DNA of 64,000 nucleotides from Trematomus loennbergii (taxonomy: Eukaryota > Chordata > Actinopteri > Perciformes > Nototheniidae), in NCBI GenBank assembly GCA_012861695.1, contig JAAOOA010000027.1, positions 124,001-188,000 on the forward strand. The letters run 5' to 3'. Below, one piece after another: positions 1 through 11,815 of the stretch. Position numbers and translations under genes: made by a program. The notes under the pieces were generated by a model that was not told the origin of the DNA, ran no database searches, and saw only the letters and a list, made by a program, of their open reading frames with translations. The first letter of the stretch is position 1, and every line of letters begins with the position of its first letter.

Positions 1-832
1 TTAAATATTGAATTGTTCTCTCTTAGTAAGATCCCATTTTCAATAAAATGGCGGTCTTACCTTGACTTGAAGATGAAGTCCATTTGCCTATCCTTCTGGA
101 CAAACATTTCTATTACTTTTTTGTAAAAGTCCTCCTTATGTTCTTGTAGTTTCAAAAGTCTATCATAAATGTAATCCATAGATTTATGATAAAAAAATTA
201 TAAAAGTAGGGTAGACATGTGGATGTTATCCGTCTAATCAAAACGTGCATTTATCTAACAGGTACGTTTCCCACAGATCTTATTTACAGCTATTTTCTAA
301 AATCCTCTGGAGAAATCTCATTTCTTTTTTGTGCTTACTTCCTGGTTTTAGGACGCGCCACTGCAGCTCTCTCGTCTCCTCTTCAAGCACCACACTTTTC
401 GCGGCACACGTACTTACAGCCAATCAGCTCTGCATGATTTGAGATGACGTATGGTGGGGATGGTAGCTCCGTGCCCCTCTGGTCATTATTTTTTGCCACA
501 CACATTACATTACAAAATACTCTGAGCATGCGCAGTGTCGTTTTTACAGTCACCGTTCACTTCACAGCGAGAGGAAGGGGCATAATCAGGTTTTGTCCCA
601 CATGGCTCTAAACAGCTCAATAGGCACACACTGTGACTGTAGACACACTAATTAGAAGAACACAGACTAAAACAGCAATGTACAGGTGAATCAGATGATT
701 AAACATGATCTTAAAATATATTTTATATATATATATTTTTTTTTTGCATTTTTGTAATCATTATTTGTAATACTTTCTGCTGACACTAGGTGGGGCTGTG
801 CCCCACCTGCCCCTAATGACCAGTCGCCACTG
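1..832 (-). mobile_element. Non-autonomous hAT element, truncated by the window edge
   Basis: This is an inverted copy of the element at 10718-11807; the two match along most of their length. Its CAGTGGCG-type terminus ends at 832. The next eight bases, GGCATAGA (833-840), are the presumed target-site duplication, and the same context without an element occurs at 53147. The other end lies outside the window. Short open frames inside it, such as 219-437, recur in the sister copy but resemble no transposase, so I treat the element as non-coding. hAT membership rests on the terminal bases and on the 8-bp duplication seen in the sister copy. Confidence 0.8.
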
Positions 833-1368
833 GGCATAGACAGTATATTAAGCCACCATGCAATGTTGCATAAAATAGCACCATAGACATTAATTAACAA
901 TCGCTTTTTAGATATTAATGTCTATGGTGAGATTCATACACGGGAGCCTTTTTAAAGCCTTTTTACCCCGCTGCAAACAGAACCCCCCCCCCCTTCCCAT
1001 CACAAACTTGACACAGACCCCCCCCTTCCAATTATCAACTCCTGTCTTGTTTCCGCAAACTCTTGTAGGACACAAGAGTTAAACGAAACTAAACGAACGG
1101 GGGCTTGCAAAACTTTTAGCTGCTGCAGGACGCAGCAGCTAAAAGTTTTGCAAGCCCCGTTCGTTTAGTACCTAAAATAATAGACATCGCTTTTTCCAGC
1201 TGACAAACCCGACTTTCTGGTCACTTCTTCCATTTTCCAGCCCTTGGGGAGAGACACGGGAGATTCATGTGATTGGTTGTTGGTCGCCTTGCTCGCGTAA
1301 ACTCCCCAAGCTCAAGACACGCCCACCGCCAAGCGGCAACGCACGCCGCCGTGTATAGGCTGCGTCAC
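833..1368 (-). mobile_element. Right-end fragment of a PIF/Harbinger-like element with an MBD exon
   Basis: This segment is paralogous to 53147-53620 and ends in the same GC-rich terminus (about 1341-1368). On the minus strand about 1175-1290 encodes an MBD-like peptide containing SLPKGWK, SGLSAGKSDVYYF and the residues between them, the same as on the plus strand at 1480-1570. A possible splice donor (AG/GTACTA) follows the YYF codons. The left half of the element is missing because a hAT element sits at 832. The class is inferred from the better copy at 52680-53623. Confidence 0.6.
1067..1169. repeat. Two adjacent hairpins inside the PIF-like fragment
   Basis: Bases 1088-1126 and 1132-1169 are reverse complements over about 38 bp, apart from one extra G, with a 5-base loop (AGGAC). 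Just upstream, about 1067-1089, AACTCTTGT and ACAAGAGTT form a second small hairpin with the same loop. The paralogous sequence near 53370-53430 has only the right-hand arms, so the inverted arms were gained here or lost there. Confidence 0.85.
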
Positions 1369-1385
1369 TCCCTAACGGACCGTCT

Positions 1386-1740
1386 ACACAGCAGCGTTAA
1401 AAAAATCTTGGAGGTGGGCGTATCTGAAGCTTGAGGATTTTTTTGCAAGCAAGGCATGAACAACCAATCACATGAATCTCCCGTGTCTCTCCCCAAGGGC
1501 TGGAAAATGGAAGAAGTGACCAGAAAGTCGGGTTTGTCAGCTGGAAAAAGCGATGTCTATTATTTTCAACTGATTGCAATGTATTCCCATCGGCGGCGGT
1601 ATTTGACGCTTAGGGAAGCACGGCATTCGTTTGTGTCGGAGGCTGTTAAAGGCAATGTGAGCGTCCATTCCCATTGGATAACGGAGAATTGTACACCCGG
1701 AAGTAAGTATTCCCCTTACTGTCGATTTATTTGACAGTGA
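1386..1740 (+). pseudogene. Inverted copy of the PIF-like right end with an open MBD-like frame
   Basis: This is a degenerate inverted copy of the 833-1368 right end, placed head to head with it. The frame at 1456-1734 (92 codons) contains LPKGWKMEEVTRKSGLSAG followed by KSDVYYF. This matches the N-terminal half of the methyl-CpG-binding domain of MBD2/MBD3-type proteins, where the GW, RKSGLSAG and SDVYY residues are conserved and contact methylated CpG. The second half of the domain, with its K(K/R)FRSKPQLA-type stretch, does not follow; the frame runs into unrelated sequence after YYF, as expected if an exon boundary has been passed. It is probably a fragment of a transposon-encoded exon, not a host gene. 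Confidence 0.6.
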
Positions 1741-1762
1741 TATCTCCACTACTCATCAACTC

Positions 1763-2205
1763 AAAAACACCAGATTACTGTATCCTTGTTAATTAAACGA
1801 CGGTTTTAGTGTGTGTACAATGCTTTTGTCACGTTTTCCCCTTCAATTCTGAGAAACAAGTCGTTTTCTATGAGTTTTGGATGGCCGAAGACATGACATT
1901 ACCCACAATCCTCTGTAGCAACCATAGACTGTATAAAAAAATTAAATAATACATTATTCCAAGTGTGCTTGCTTTTCTCTTAAAAAACACCAGATGATCC
2001 TTGTTATTTAAACGACATTGATAGGTTTTAGTGTGTGTACAATGCTTTTGTCACGTTTTCCCCTTCAATTCTGAGAAACAAGTCGTTTTCTATGAGTTTT
2101 GGATGCCCGAAGACATAAAGTTACCCACAATCCTCTGTAGTAACCATAGACTGTATAAAACAATTAAATAATACATTATTCCGAGTCTCCTTGCTTTTCT
2201 CTTTG
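1763..2205. repeat. Tandem duplication of about 220 bp
   Basis: Bases 1763-1981 and 1982-2205 are near-identical direct copies (shared text from the AAACACCAG start to the TTGCTTTTCTCT end) with a few substitutions and small indels. No coding content was seen. Confidence 0.85.
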
Positions 2206-2562
2206 AAAGTCATCACATAACGGCATTGTAATACACGTTTCGGCTGCATTAAATATGACATATCTGCCGTAGTTAACTCTATGTATAGAGCCCTGATGAT
2301 AAGACTTCTAGACAAACAGGAACTGCCGCCGAAACTGAAAACTTGACGTGGATCTTAAATATATAAGCAATTAAACAACATCTTGCATTTCTTTTCACAA
2401 AATACGTCTCCTTGCAGTATCAACACTAATTCGGCTGACTTTTATATTTGATCCAATTGGTAGATAGGTTGTATTTACGCCATAACAGTGCACAGCTGAT
2501 AGAAAGGGACACCTACTGGTTAAAGCACGTTATTGCATTTTATAATTTTATTATTGAGACTT

Positions 2563-4576
2563 TGTAACTTTTATAAGACAAGTAAAACACATTGTTGGTC
2601 TTATAAATGAAACGCTTAACAACTAATTTGTCACGAACTTGGATACTCAAAAGGTAAGGACTCAAATGCACGACCCGGGAGCCAGAGGTAAAGTATAATA
2701 AATATACTTTATTTCTTCCACAAAAGATATACAAAGAAAAACACTCTTACGAGGTGACAAAAAAGGGTCCAAAAAGGTACAACAAAAAATCGCTCACAAC
2801 GTGAGGAATTAAACTTTCAATACGTTTCAGAAGCATAAAGTAGGCTTGAAAAAAGAAGCAATTCAAGATTATTAGAATAATATTCATAAATTCTGAGAGT
2901 GGATTCCCCCTTTAATGTGAGACTATGTCACTTTTGCTTCGGAAACTTTCTTCAGGCAGGTATGGGATGATGCTAGTTGCTAAGCTGTTGTTAATCATTT
3001 AGCATTTAGCTAAAGACTAACCTCTGTAACAGTGGCACATGTGGAAGAGTCATGAGTCAGCAAACTGACTGTCCGTTATATATATTTAGTGACGTAAAGT
3101 TTTTCAACAATAGCCACAATAAGGCTTTAGCAGCAAGCAACAATACCCGGACTGTTGAATTGGACAATTAGTTGTTAAGCGTTTATTTATAAGACCAACA
3201 ATGTGTTTTACTTCTCTTAAAAAAGTTACAAAGTCTCATTTGAAAGATGCATTTTGTGAAGTCAGGGATTCTGTGACAGCAAGATCTAATAAATCAGAGC
3301 CGTGGTCTGTTCATATTCAGTGTCATAGAGAGGCCTTGTAGTCATTTTATACTAAAAACCTGTACATGACGCACAAACACTCCTCTGTTCTTTGTGTTCA
3401 TAGAGCAGAAGTACTGTGTTATATTACCTATTTATTGTTTTATGAATTTTTGAGGTGACAAACGTTCAGGTGCCAGAGGTTCAGCAAAGTACAAGAGCAT
3501 TTTGAGAAGAAAAGATGTTTAAGGTTTGAATGCTCGAATGTACCTGTTGTGTTTGTGATCACGCTCCTCTCTTTGCTCTGGTGCTGTAATGGACAGGAAA
3601 CCAACAGGAAGGTGTATTTAGTGTTTTAATGGCCATTCTGTGAAGTAATTTTTTTTCAAAGCAATGTTGTTTAAAACTTGTTTGCATGTTAAAATAAAAA
3701 AGTTCACAATTCAAGAAAGGACACATTGAAGGCTTTCTACTACTGTAATATTGTTTATGTGTAAATATATGCCCATGTTTGGTTTGTAGTTTTCAGTTGT
3801 ACATGAAAAGAAAAGTCAGACAGAAAGCAATATGTCTCCTTGTGTCCCAGCAACCTTCTCACAGCTGAAGCCACATGTCTTTTCTAAAGCAGTGTTTTAC
3901 TATTTCAACATTTGACTGAAATGAATAAATCATAGGTTTTATGTGACATCTCCAGGTGAGCTTGTGCTCTTTTTTGGGTAATGTTCATATTCTGTGTAGT
4001 TCTGTGAAACTTAAAGTGTTTGCAAAGTGAACTTTACCAATGTTTTGTGATTGTACTTTGCACAGTAAATAATTGCGGATGGGACTTTGTCTTTCTGGAA
4101 TACCCGACATTACACAACCATAGACAAACATACACACAAACATTTATACTGCAAATGTATTCATCCTTATTTAAACTCTAAGCTTAGATCATAATGAATC
4201 AAAAGGACAGGAAAGCGATACAATTTTAGAGCATCTTTGATGTATTTTAATATATTGTTCATGTATTTTTGTGTGATCATATCATTTTAGATTGTATTTA
4301 ATATGGACCTATAGACTTTTTTCAGTGCCAAATGTCACATCAAGTCCTGCAGCACAGAGGTCCTGGTTTATTATGGTCACTATTATCAGTGTCTTTTTCA
4401 CCACAGTGTCATTTCCTAAGTGTCTAAGCCCCCAAACGATTGGTCTGTGATCATGTAAAGCAGACCAGATGTTTGCTTAGATGATTTTTGACATTATGAC
4501 TGATATCAGGGTCTGTGTGGTGGTTTTGGATTAGGACAAACAGCCCTACAATATTTTTCTCTTTGTAAAGCCTTAT
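2563..4576. repeat. Lectin duplication block A, upstream part
   Basis: This stretch is highly similar to 54493-56512. The similarity starts abruptly after 2562 and 54492, marking a duplication edge. Parts of it recur again at 12950-14078. No gene was recognised; short frames here are not conserved as protein. It forms the distal 5' flank of the lectin gene at 6355. Confidence 0.85.
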
Positions 4577-5818
<1,242 letters not shown>

Positions 5819-6183
5819 ATGCACAAACACTCCTCTGTTCTTTGTGTTCATAGAGCAGAAATACTGTGTTATATTACCTATTTATTGTTTTATGTATTTT
5901 TGAGGTGACAAACGTTCAGGGGCCAGAGGTTCAGCAAAGTACATCATAATGAATCAAAAGGACAGGAAAGAGACACCATTTTAGAGCATCTTTTCATTCA
6001 TTAAATGTATTTTAATATATTGTTCATGTATTTTTAATGGGACATAAGTGCCACGTTCAGAGGTTCAGAAATGGGCAAGTGCATTTTTGAGAAAATGTTT
6101 TGTTTCTGGTTTACAACTACAATGCTGGAATATAAAAGTACCTGTTATGTTTCTTATCTGCTTTCGGGCATCAAACAAACAAA

Positions 6184-6270
6184 TGAGTCACAACAGAAAG
6201 TGTTTTCCAAATTCAGTTGACCACTAATATTGGGCCAACAGCGAAAACACCCTCCCTGATGCATATAAAA
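6184..6270 (+). promoter_or_regulatory. Lectin promoter with AP-1-like site and TATA box
   Basis: TGAGTCA at 6184-6190 fits an AP-1 site and GCATATAAAA at 6261-6270 is a clear TATA box about 90 bases before the start codon. The same arrangement is conserved at 58320-58410 and, with a weaker TAATAAAAA, at 62421. The in-frame ATG at 6217 lies upstream of the TATA box and so is not the translation start. Confidence 0.75.
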
Positions 6271-6354
6271 GGAACAGCCCGTCACTTGTCACAGAATCTT
6301 CATACTATCCAACGGTTCAGTTCAACTTTAACAGACAGAGACGGTGACATCGTC

Positions 6355-6837
6355 ATGCTGGCTTTTCTCTTCCTGTTGGGCCTGGCTCTCTGTGCGGTAT
6401 CTCCTTCAGAAGAACAAGAAGTGGAGCCATGGAAAAACAGCTGTCCCATGTCCTGGTCCTTTTTCAACGGCCGCAGCTACCTGTACATCTCCACACATTT
6501 GACCTGGGCTGATGCAGAGCTCCACTGCGTTTCACTGGGAGCCAACCTGGTGTCTATTCACAGTAAAGAGGAACATTTGTTAGTCAGATCCCTGATCAAG
6601 AACTTTGACCCTGCTGAGGGATACACCTGGATCGGACTCAATGACATCCACAAAGAAGGAAGATTCATGTGGTCTGATGGGTGTGCAGCCAAGTTTTTCT
6701 ATTGGAATTCAGGAGAGCCAAGCAATGGTGGAGGAAATGAAGACTGTGTCCACACCAACTTTCATCAGAAATGGAATGATAGATCATGTTCTGCTACTTC
6801 TCCCTCAGTTTGTGCATCTCGCATAACTTGTGTTTAA
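6355..6837 (+). CDS. Secreted C-type lectin, single exon (lectin A)
   Basis: Intact 160-residue secreted C-type lectin encoded without introns. Residues 1-15 are a signal peptide (LFLLGLALCAV). The C-type lectin domain fills residues 30-156: WADAELHC at 51-58, YTWIGL at 90-95, MWSDG at 105-109, EPS at 121-123, NEDC at 128-131, WND at 140-142 and PSVCAS at 150-155. Cys58/153 and Cys131/145 form the expected core disulfides. Residue 41 is Ser (GRSY) where related domains have Cys, so Cys30 has lost its usual partner. EPS in place of EPN may weaken mannose-type Ca2+ binding. A TATA box and a poly(A) signal frame the gene. The start at 6355 was chosen because it begins the signal peptide and lies downstream of the TATA box. 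Fish lectins of this type act in mucosal or innate defence; the ligand here is unknown. Confidence 0.9.
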   Translation: MLAFLFLLGLALCAVSPSEEQEVEPWKNSCPMSWSFFNGRSYLYISTHLTWADAELHCVSLGANLVSIHSKEEHLLVRSLIKNFDPAEGYTWIGLNDIHKEGRFMWSDGCAAKFFYWNSGEPSNGGGNEDCVHTNFHQKWNDRSCSATSPSVCASRITCV

Positions 6838-6913
6838 CAACTGAGATGTTACATATGTCTGATTGAACCAGGTCACTGTAAAACTGTTACTCTGTTAACA
6901 TGCTTTGGACCAC

Positions 6914-6919
6914 AATAAA
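6914..6919 (+). terminator. Poly(A) signal of lectin A
   Basis: AATAAA lies 77 bases after the stop codon. It is conserved at 59057-59062 for the second lectin, while the third copy has AATAAG at about 63093. Confidence 0.8.
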
Positions 6920-9235
6920 GACATGAATGTACACTAATACAGTATGTGTGTAAAGAAGTCATTTTATTAACCTTCATTTCCATGAATGTTATATATTTAC
7001 ACAGGTGATTCAAAATGAATATGATCACAAACTTACAAGATACAGAAAAAATACAAAATTATTGTTAATTAAATTAAAATGAATAATTTAATTCAAAATA
7101 ACAAAAAATAATAAAAACAGAGAGAAAAAATACTATATAAACCAATGAATAAAATGAATGAATAAAAACAATCATAATAATATATATAATTTTAAATATA
7201 CATTGGGTAAGACTCATATCATACTGTCACCCCTCACCTTTCACCACAACAATTATATACATGTTAAGTATAATAATCTTTCCTACATCAAGATCATATA
7301 ACCAGGCCAAGTATTACTGTATAGATGCTTTTCACATATCTGATCATAAAGACGTTAATGTCAAACATCACATTACATTTATACCTTTATTATATAATCA
7401 TTATATAAATAATCATTCACATGTAGTATCAATGTCTTCCCCACCCCCCACGCTACTGCAACTATTGCAACTATTGTTTCACTTGCCATGTTCAGAAGTT
7501 CATCAACTGCAAGTGCATTCCTGAGAATAAATCATGTTTGTGGTTTGATTCTGTAAAAGTATTTGTTGTTCATGTTTTGGCCACTTGAGGGCAGTAGAGG
7601 GAAACGTCAGTGTCTTTGTCCTCTGGTGTTAAATGATGTAATGGAAAGGGAAGCAGAAAGTGTGTGACTGTTGCCTAGTTTAGGCAGTCAACTGCACCAA
7701 TGATACATTTACACTTAAAGCGCCCTGCCCCTCTCACAACCTCGCTGCTGCGGGCCTGCCCCCCACCACCCCAGCTTCTGGCCCAGCATCCTCCTGTAGG
7801 CTCCATGGGATTGTTATTTAATCATCACTCAATCTTCTATGTACATTTGTGGAGTGATGAGGTCCGAGCCTAGATGCCAAACTCAAACTAAATGCTGCTT
7901 CTAATAAACATTACAAACGTAAGCTGTCTGAAACCATTAATGGTCTGACTTAATCACAAGGACACAACTTGAGCCTTGTTTATACATTTGGAGACAAGAT
8001 TTCCCCTTTAAAGCTAGACTGAGTAACTTTTTCTGAACAATGCAACACTGCAGCCTTTATAGAAAGTCATGGGATAATGACAAAACTATCTATTGCTGTT
8101 TAGCATTTAGTTAAGTTGCAATTCAGCATCTGGTTAGACGAGTTGTTATTTCTTCTTTTCAAATATCCATCGTCCCATTTGTGTTCAGCAAAGTCAGGTT
8201 GTTGGAACGCTAGATCTAATAAATCAGAGCTGTGGTCAGCTCATAGAAAGGCCTTCTGTTAGAAATGTTTGCTCTAAAACTTTACATGATGCACACATAC
8301 TCCACTGGTCATTGTGTTAGTAAAACAGAATGATTGTGTTATCAAATGTATCAAATTACTATTCAATGTAGTAATTTGTATATTTGTGTATTTTTTAGAT
8401 GATTAAAGCTCAGTGCCAAGTTCTATATGTTTTGTCTTCACTTGAGAGCAGTAGAGGAGCAGGTCAGTGTCTCTGTCCTCTGGTGTTAAATGCTGTAATG
8501 AGCAGGAAAGCAAAAAAGGTCTGTCAAGTTCTTCAGGGTTTTGGCATGTACATAGTGATTTGCCCGAACTTGAGAGGCTGGAGGGCAACAGAGGACGCTT
8601 GGACAACTCGGATTTTGTTCTTTTTTGTCTTTATTTTTAAAAGACAACTCCAAGAATTTTCATCAGGTTGAAAACCTTCAAAACACAAACAAATGTTAGC
8701 TCACATGCAAACACAAATTACAAACATTTTGCATGCCTCATTGCATTTTTCCATTGCAAACGAATACCCCTCTTGGTATTGAACACCTATAATAACAATA
8801 ATCTAAATGAAAATACATACAAATAATTATTTGTCCATCCGTTTTCATCAGATATTATTTTTTTCCTTTTTATACTGACTTTCGTCTCGACAGGGTCTGA
8901 CTGTTAAAGTTAGGTTTTTACTTGTTCCGTGTGAATACATTAGAGCTCTGAAATAAAGTAACAAATGTTCAAAGGTAATTTCATCAACATTCCTTTAGCC
9001 TAAGTTGGGAAGTCACTCTGGTATTGTTGTGGCTCAAACTAAATGTTTTCACATTATGTAATAATACAACATTCATTTAATATTCATTATGCAAGTACAA
9101 ATGTAATATTCAAAGAATTAGCAAAACAGTAAATAGTAAAAACAGGGACATTTTTATTCCACAGATGCTGTATTTCACTTGCTTGTTTGTGTTGCTTCAA
9201 ACTATTCCAACATGTCTCCATGTCTTTTTCAGTCT
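6920..9235. repeat. Lectin block A, downstream spacer
   Basis: Non-coding spacer matching 59063-61152. Compared with that copy it has about 370 extra bases (around 8519-8890, bounded by GGTCTG on both sides) and about 160 extra bases near 8003-8150. It also carries an internal repeat: the 'ttgagggcagtagagg' stretch near 7585 recurs in altered form near 8440. No gene was recognised. Confidence 0.75.
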
Positions 9236-9237
9236 AA

Positions 9238-10384
9238 TACCCCTTTCACACCAACGGTGTTTCAGGGCCGGTTCGGTGCTGGTGCTTGAAAAGCACCGGG
9301 TTTTCCTGTTCACACCGCAGCGGAGCAGCGTCATAGCTCCGGAATCCGGTTCGTTTCGAGCACCAAAAAGTTGTCCGTCTAGAAGCAAGAACCGCATACG
9401 TCACGCTTACGCCGGAGGGGGGCGAGATTAACCTGAGCTAACAGTTAAGGCGAGTACGGCAAATAAAAGTTGTAACAAGCAGTAGTGCTGAGCAAAGTGA
9501 CTAGAACGCAACCAAACACTTGTTAAAAAAAACACACTTTATAAAGTCAGGCAACACTAACCAGGCTTCGTGTGATTCTGTTTATTTGTACCTTACTTTG
9601 ACCATCCGTTCGCTGTTATTGATCATTGTGGAGAGCAGGCAGACGTTTTGTTTGTTATTATAGCAGCTATCGGATGGAATCAATACATGGGCTGCACAGG
9701 TTGTCATGTCCGACTATCACAAGTAGAATCATAATGAAAAATACGCCGGTAAAAAGTGCCTGTAGAAAACTGCTTAGCAAGTAGTCAGTTTAGCTTCGGT
9801 TGCTATGCTAACATCACCCATGTTATACCAGAGAAACTTTCATAACAGCGTTGTGATGCCAAACAGCGTCAATTCAGACTGACACCAAACAGCGTCAATT
9901 CAGACTGACACACATTCACTTAAGGGGAACTGGGGATATGTATCAGCTGCTTGTGTGACAGTCAGACAGTGAATACTTTAGAGCCGTGTGAGCTAACCCG
10001 GAGCTAACGGGAGAATACACTCCTGTTGAAGAGCAGCCGGCCAGCACTGCAGCGGTCGGTAAATGCCGCTGAAACACATTAATAAACAATGAACCACGGC
10101 ACTCTGGAGAAAAGTATAAGGTTGGAGAAGTCGTTATTTAATTTAATCTGGCTTCGTATGATTAAAAGCAACGCAGTCCCCGGCCCGTTGTTGTTGTGAG
10201 GTGAGCTCCGGCGTTGGGGAGAAACTCAGCGACGTAAACTGTGACGTCATGACGCAGCAGCGGCAGCACCAGTCGGGCTCTGAGCGGTGTGAAAAGAGCC
10301 GGCGCTAAACCGAAGAACCGGTTCTGAACCAGAAAAGCTCTAGCACGGAGCTTGAACCGGAGTTGCGTTGGTGTGAAAGGGGCA
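9238..10384. mobile_element. Non-autonomous DNA transposon, 1.15 kb, with 3-bp TSD
   Basis: The terminal inverted repeats are TACCCCTTTCACACCAACG at the left and its complement (one mismatch) at 10366-10384. Flanking triplets are TAA (9235-9237) and TCA (10385-10387). The paralogous locus at 61151-61160 has a single TCA and no element, which fixes both ends. A 3-bp target duplication suggests a PIF/Harbinger-type transposase acting in trans. The interior has no plausible transposase frame; near the ends it carries motifs rich in CCGGTT and GCACCGG. Confidence 0.85.
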
Positions 10385-10387
10385 TCA

Positions 10388-10709
10388 GTGTATCAGATAA
10401 ATGTGGGAACAGCCCAGGTGGAACAACAGTTCCAGACAACCGTACACTACACATCTAACATGTGAGTCGTGTTGAATACTAACCTCAACTTTTATCAAAT
10501 AACTAAACTCACTATTAAAAATTAAATCACACTGTTGATAGACAGGCGAACATAACAAAAACACTTTAAATACCGTCTCACTGAGGCTCTGTGAAAGATA
10601 TAGTACAATAAAGAAGAAATGGTTTGAAATGAAAAGTATTTATCTTCTTTTTATCTTTAAGTTCACATGAACAGGGACGAAACTCCTTTTTTTAGCAAAT
10701 GTAACTTAT
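10388..10709. repeat. Lectin block A, continued between two insertions
   Basis: This collinear continuation of the spacer matches 61154-61320, separated from 6920-9235 only by the transposon at 9238-10384. No coding sequence was found. Confidence 0.75.
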
Positions 10710-10717
10710 TAAATGAG

Positions 10718-11807
10718 CAGTGGCGACTGGTCATTAGGGGCAGGTGGGGCACAGCCCCACCTAGTGTCAGCAGAAAGTATTACAAATAATGATTACAAAA
10801 ATGCAAAAAAATAAATAAAAAAATATATAAAATATATTTTAAGATCATGTTTAATCATCTGATTCGTCTGTACATTGCTGTTTTAGTCTGTGTTCTTCTA
10901 ATTAGTGTGTCTACAGTCACAGTGTGTGCCTATTGAGCTGTTTAGAGCCATGTGGGACAAAACCTGATTATGCCCTTCCTCTCGCTGTGAAGTCAACGGT
11001 GACTGTAAAAACTTCACTGCGCATGCTCAGAGTATTTTGTAATGTAATGTGTGTGGCAAAAAAATAATGACCAGAGGGGCACGGAGCTACCATCCCCACC
11101 ATACGTCATCTCAAATCATTCAGAGCTGATTGGCTGTAAGTACGTGTGCCGCGAAAAGTGTGGTGCTTGAAGAGGAGACGAGAGAGCTGCAGTGGCGCGT
11201 CCTAAAACCAGGAAGTAAGCACAAAAAAGCAATGAGATTTCTCCAGAGGATTTTAGAAAATAGCTCGAAATAAGATCTGTGGGAAACGTACCTGTTAGAT
11301 AAATGCACGTTTTGATTAGCCGGATAACATCCACATGTCTACCCTACTTTTATAATTTTTTTATCATAAATCTATGGATTAGATTTATGATAGACTTTTG
11401 AAACTACTAGAAGATAAGGAGGACTTTTACAAAAAAGTTATAGAAATGTTTGTCCAGAAGGATAGGCAAATGGACTTCATCTTCAAGTCAAGGTAAGACC
11501 GCAATTTTATTGAAAATGGGATCTTACTAAGAGAGAACAATTCAATATTTAAATGATAAAATTACATTTTTTGGGTATCCTTTTGTTGAACTGTCTGTTT
11601 AAAATTAATCGAAGCATCAGACAAAAAAAGCTTTTGAAAATAATATTATATTTTGGTTTAGGTCAAAATATAATATTTGTAAACCTGAAGAGTCAGTGCC
11701 AGTGCCTCACCAGCCATGAACCTCACTGCACGTCACTGCAGAAGCTTATATATAGACATCTAATTTTTTTGTGCCCCACCACTTTTGTACATATAAAAAC
11801 GCCACTG
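10718..11807 (+). mobile_element. Non-autonomous hAT element with 8-bp TSD
   Basis: It begins CAGTGGCGACTGG and ends ACGCCACTG, and is flanked by a perfect 8-bp direct repeat TAAATGAG at 10710-10717 and 11808-11815. This is the hAT hallmark. The paralogous position near 61320 has no such insertion. A sister copy in inverse orientation occupies 1-832, and a relative shares its 3' end at 21817-22161. No transposase frame is present, so it must have been mobilised in trans. Confidence 0.92.
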
Positions 11808-11815
11808 TAAATGAG

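Noticed and set aside
219..437. 72-codon frame shared with 11116-11334
   Set aside because: It lies in a non-autonomous hAT element; the conservation follows from the element copies and the peptide matches no transposase.
6217..6354. N-terminal extension of lectin A from the ATG at 6217 (and 58357 in lectin C)
   Set aside because: The extension spans the TATA box and 5' UTR; the signal peptide begins at 6355 and 58495.
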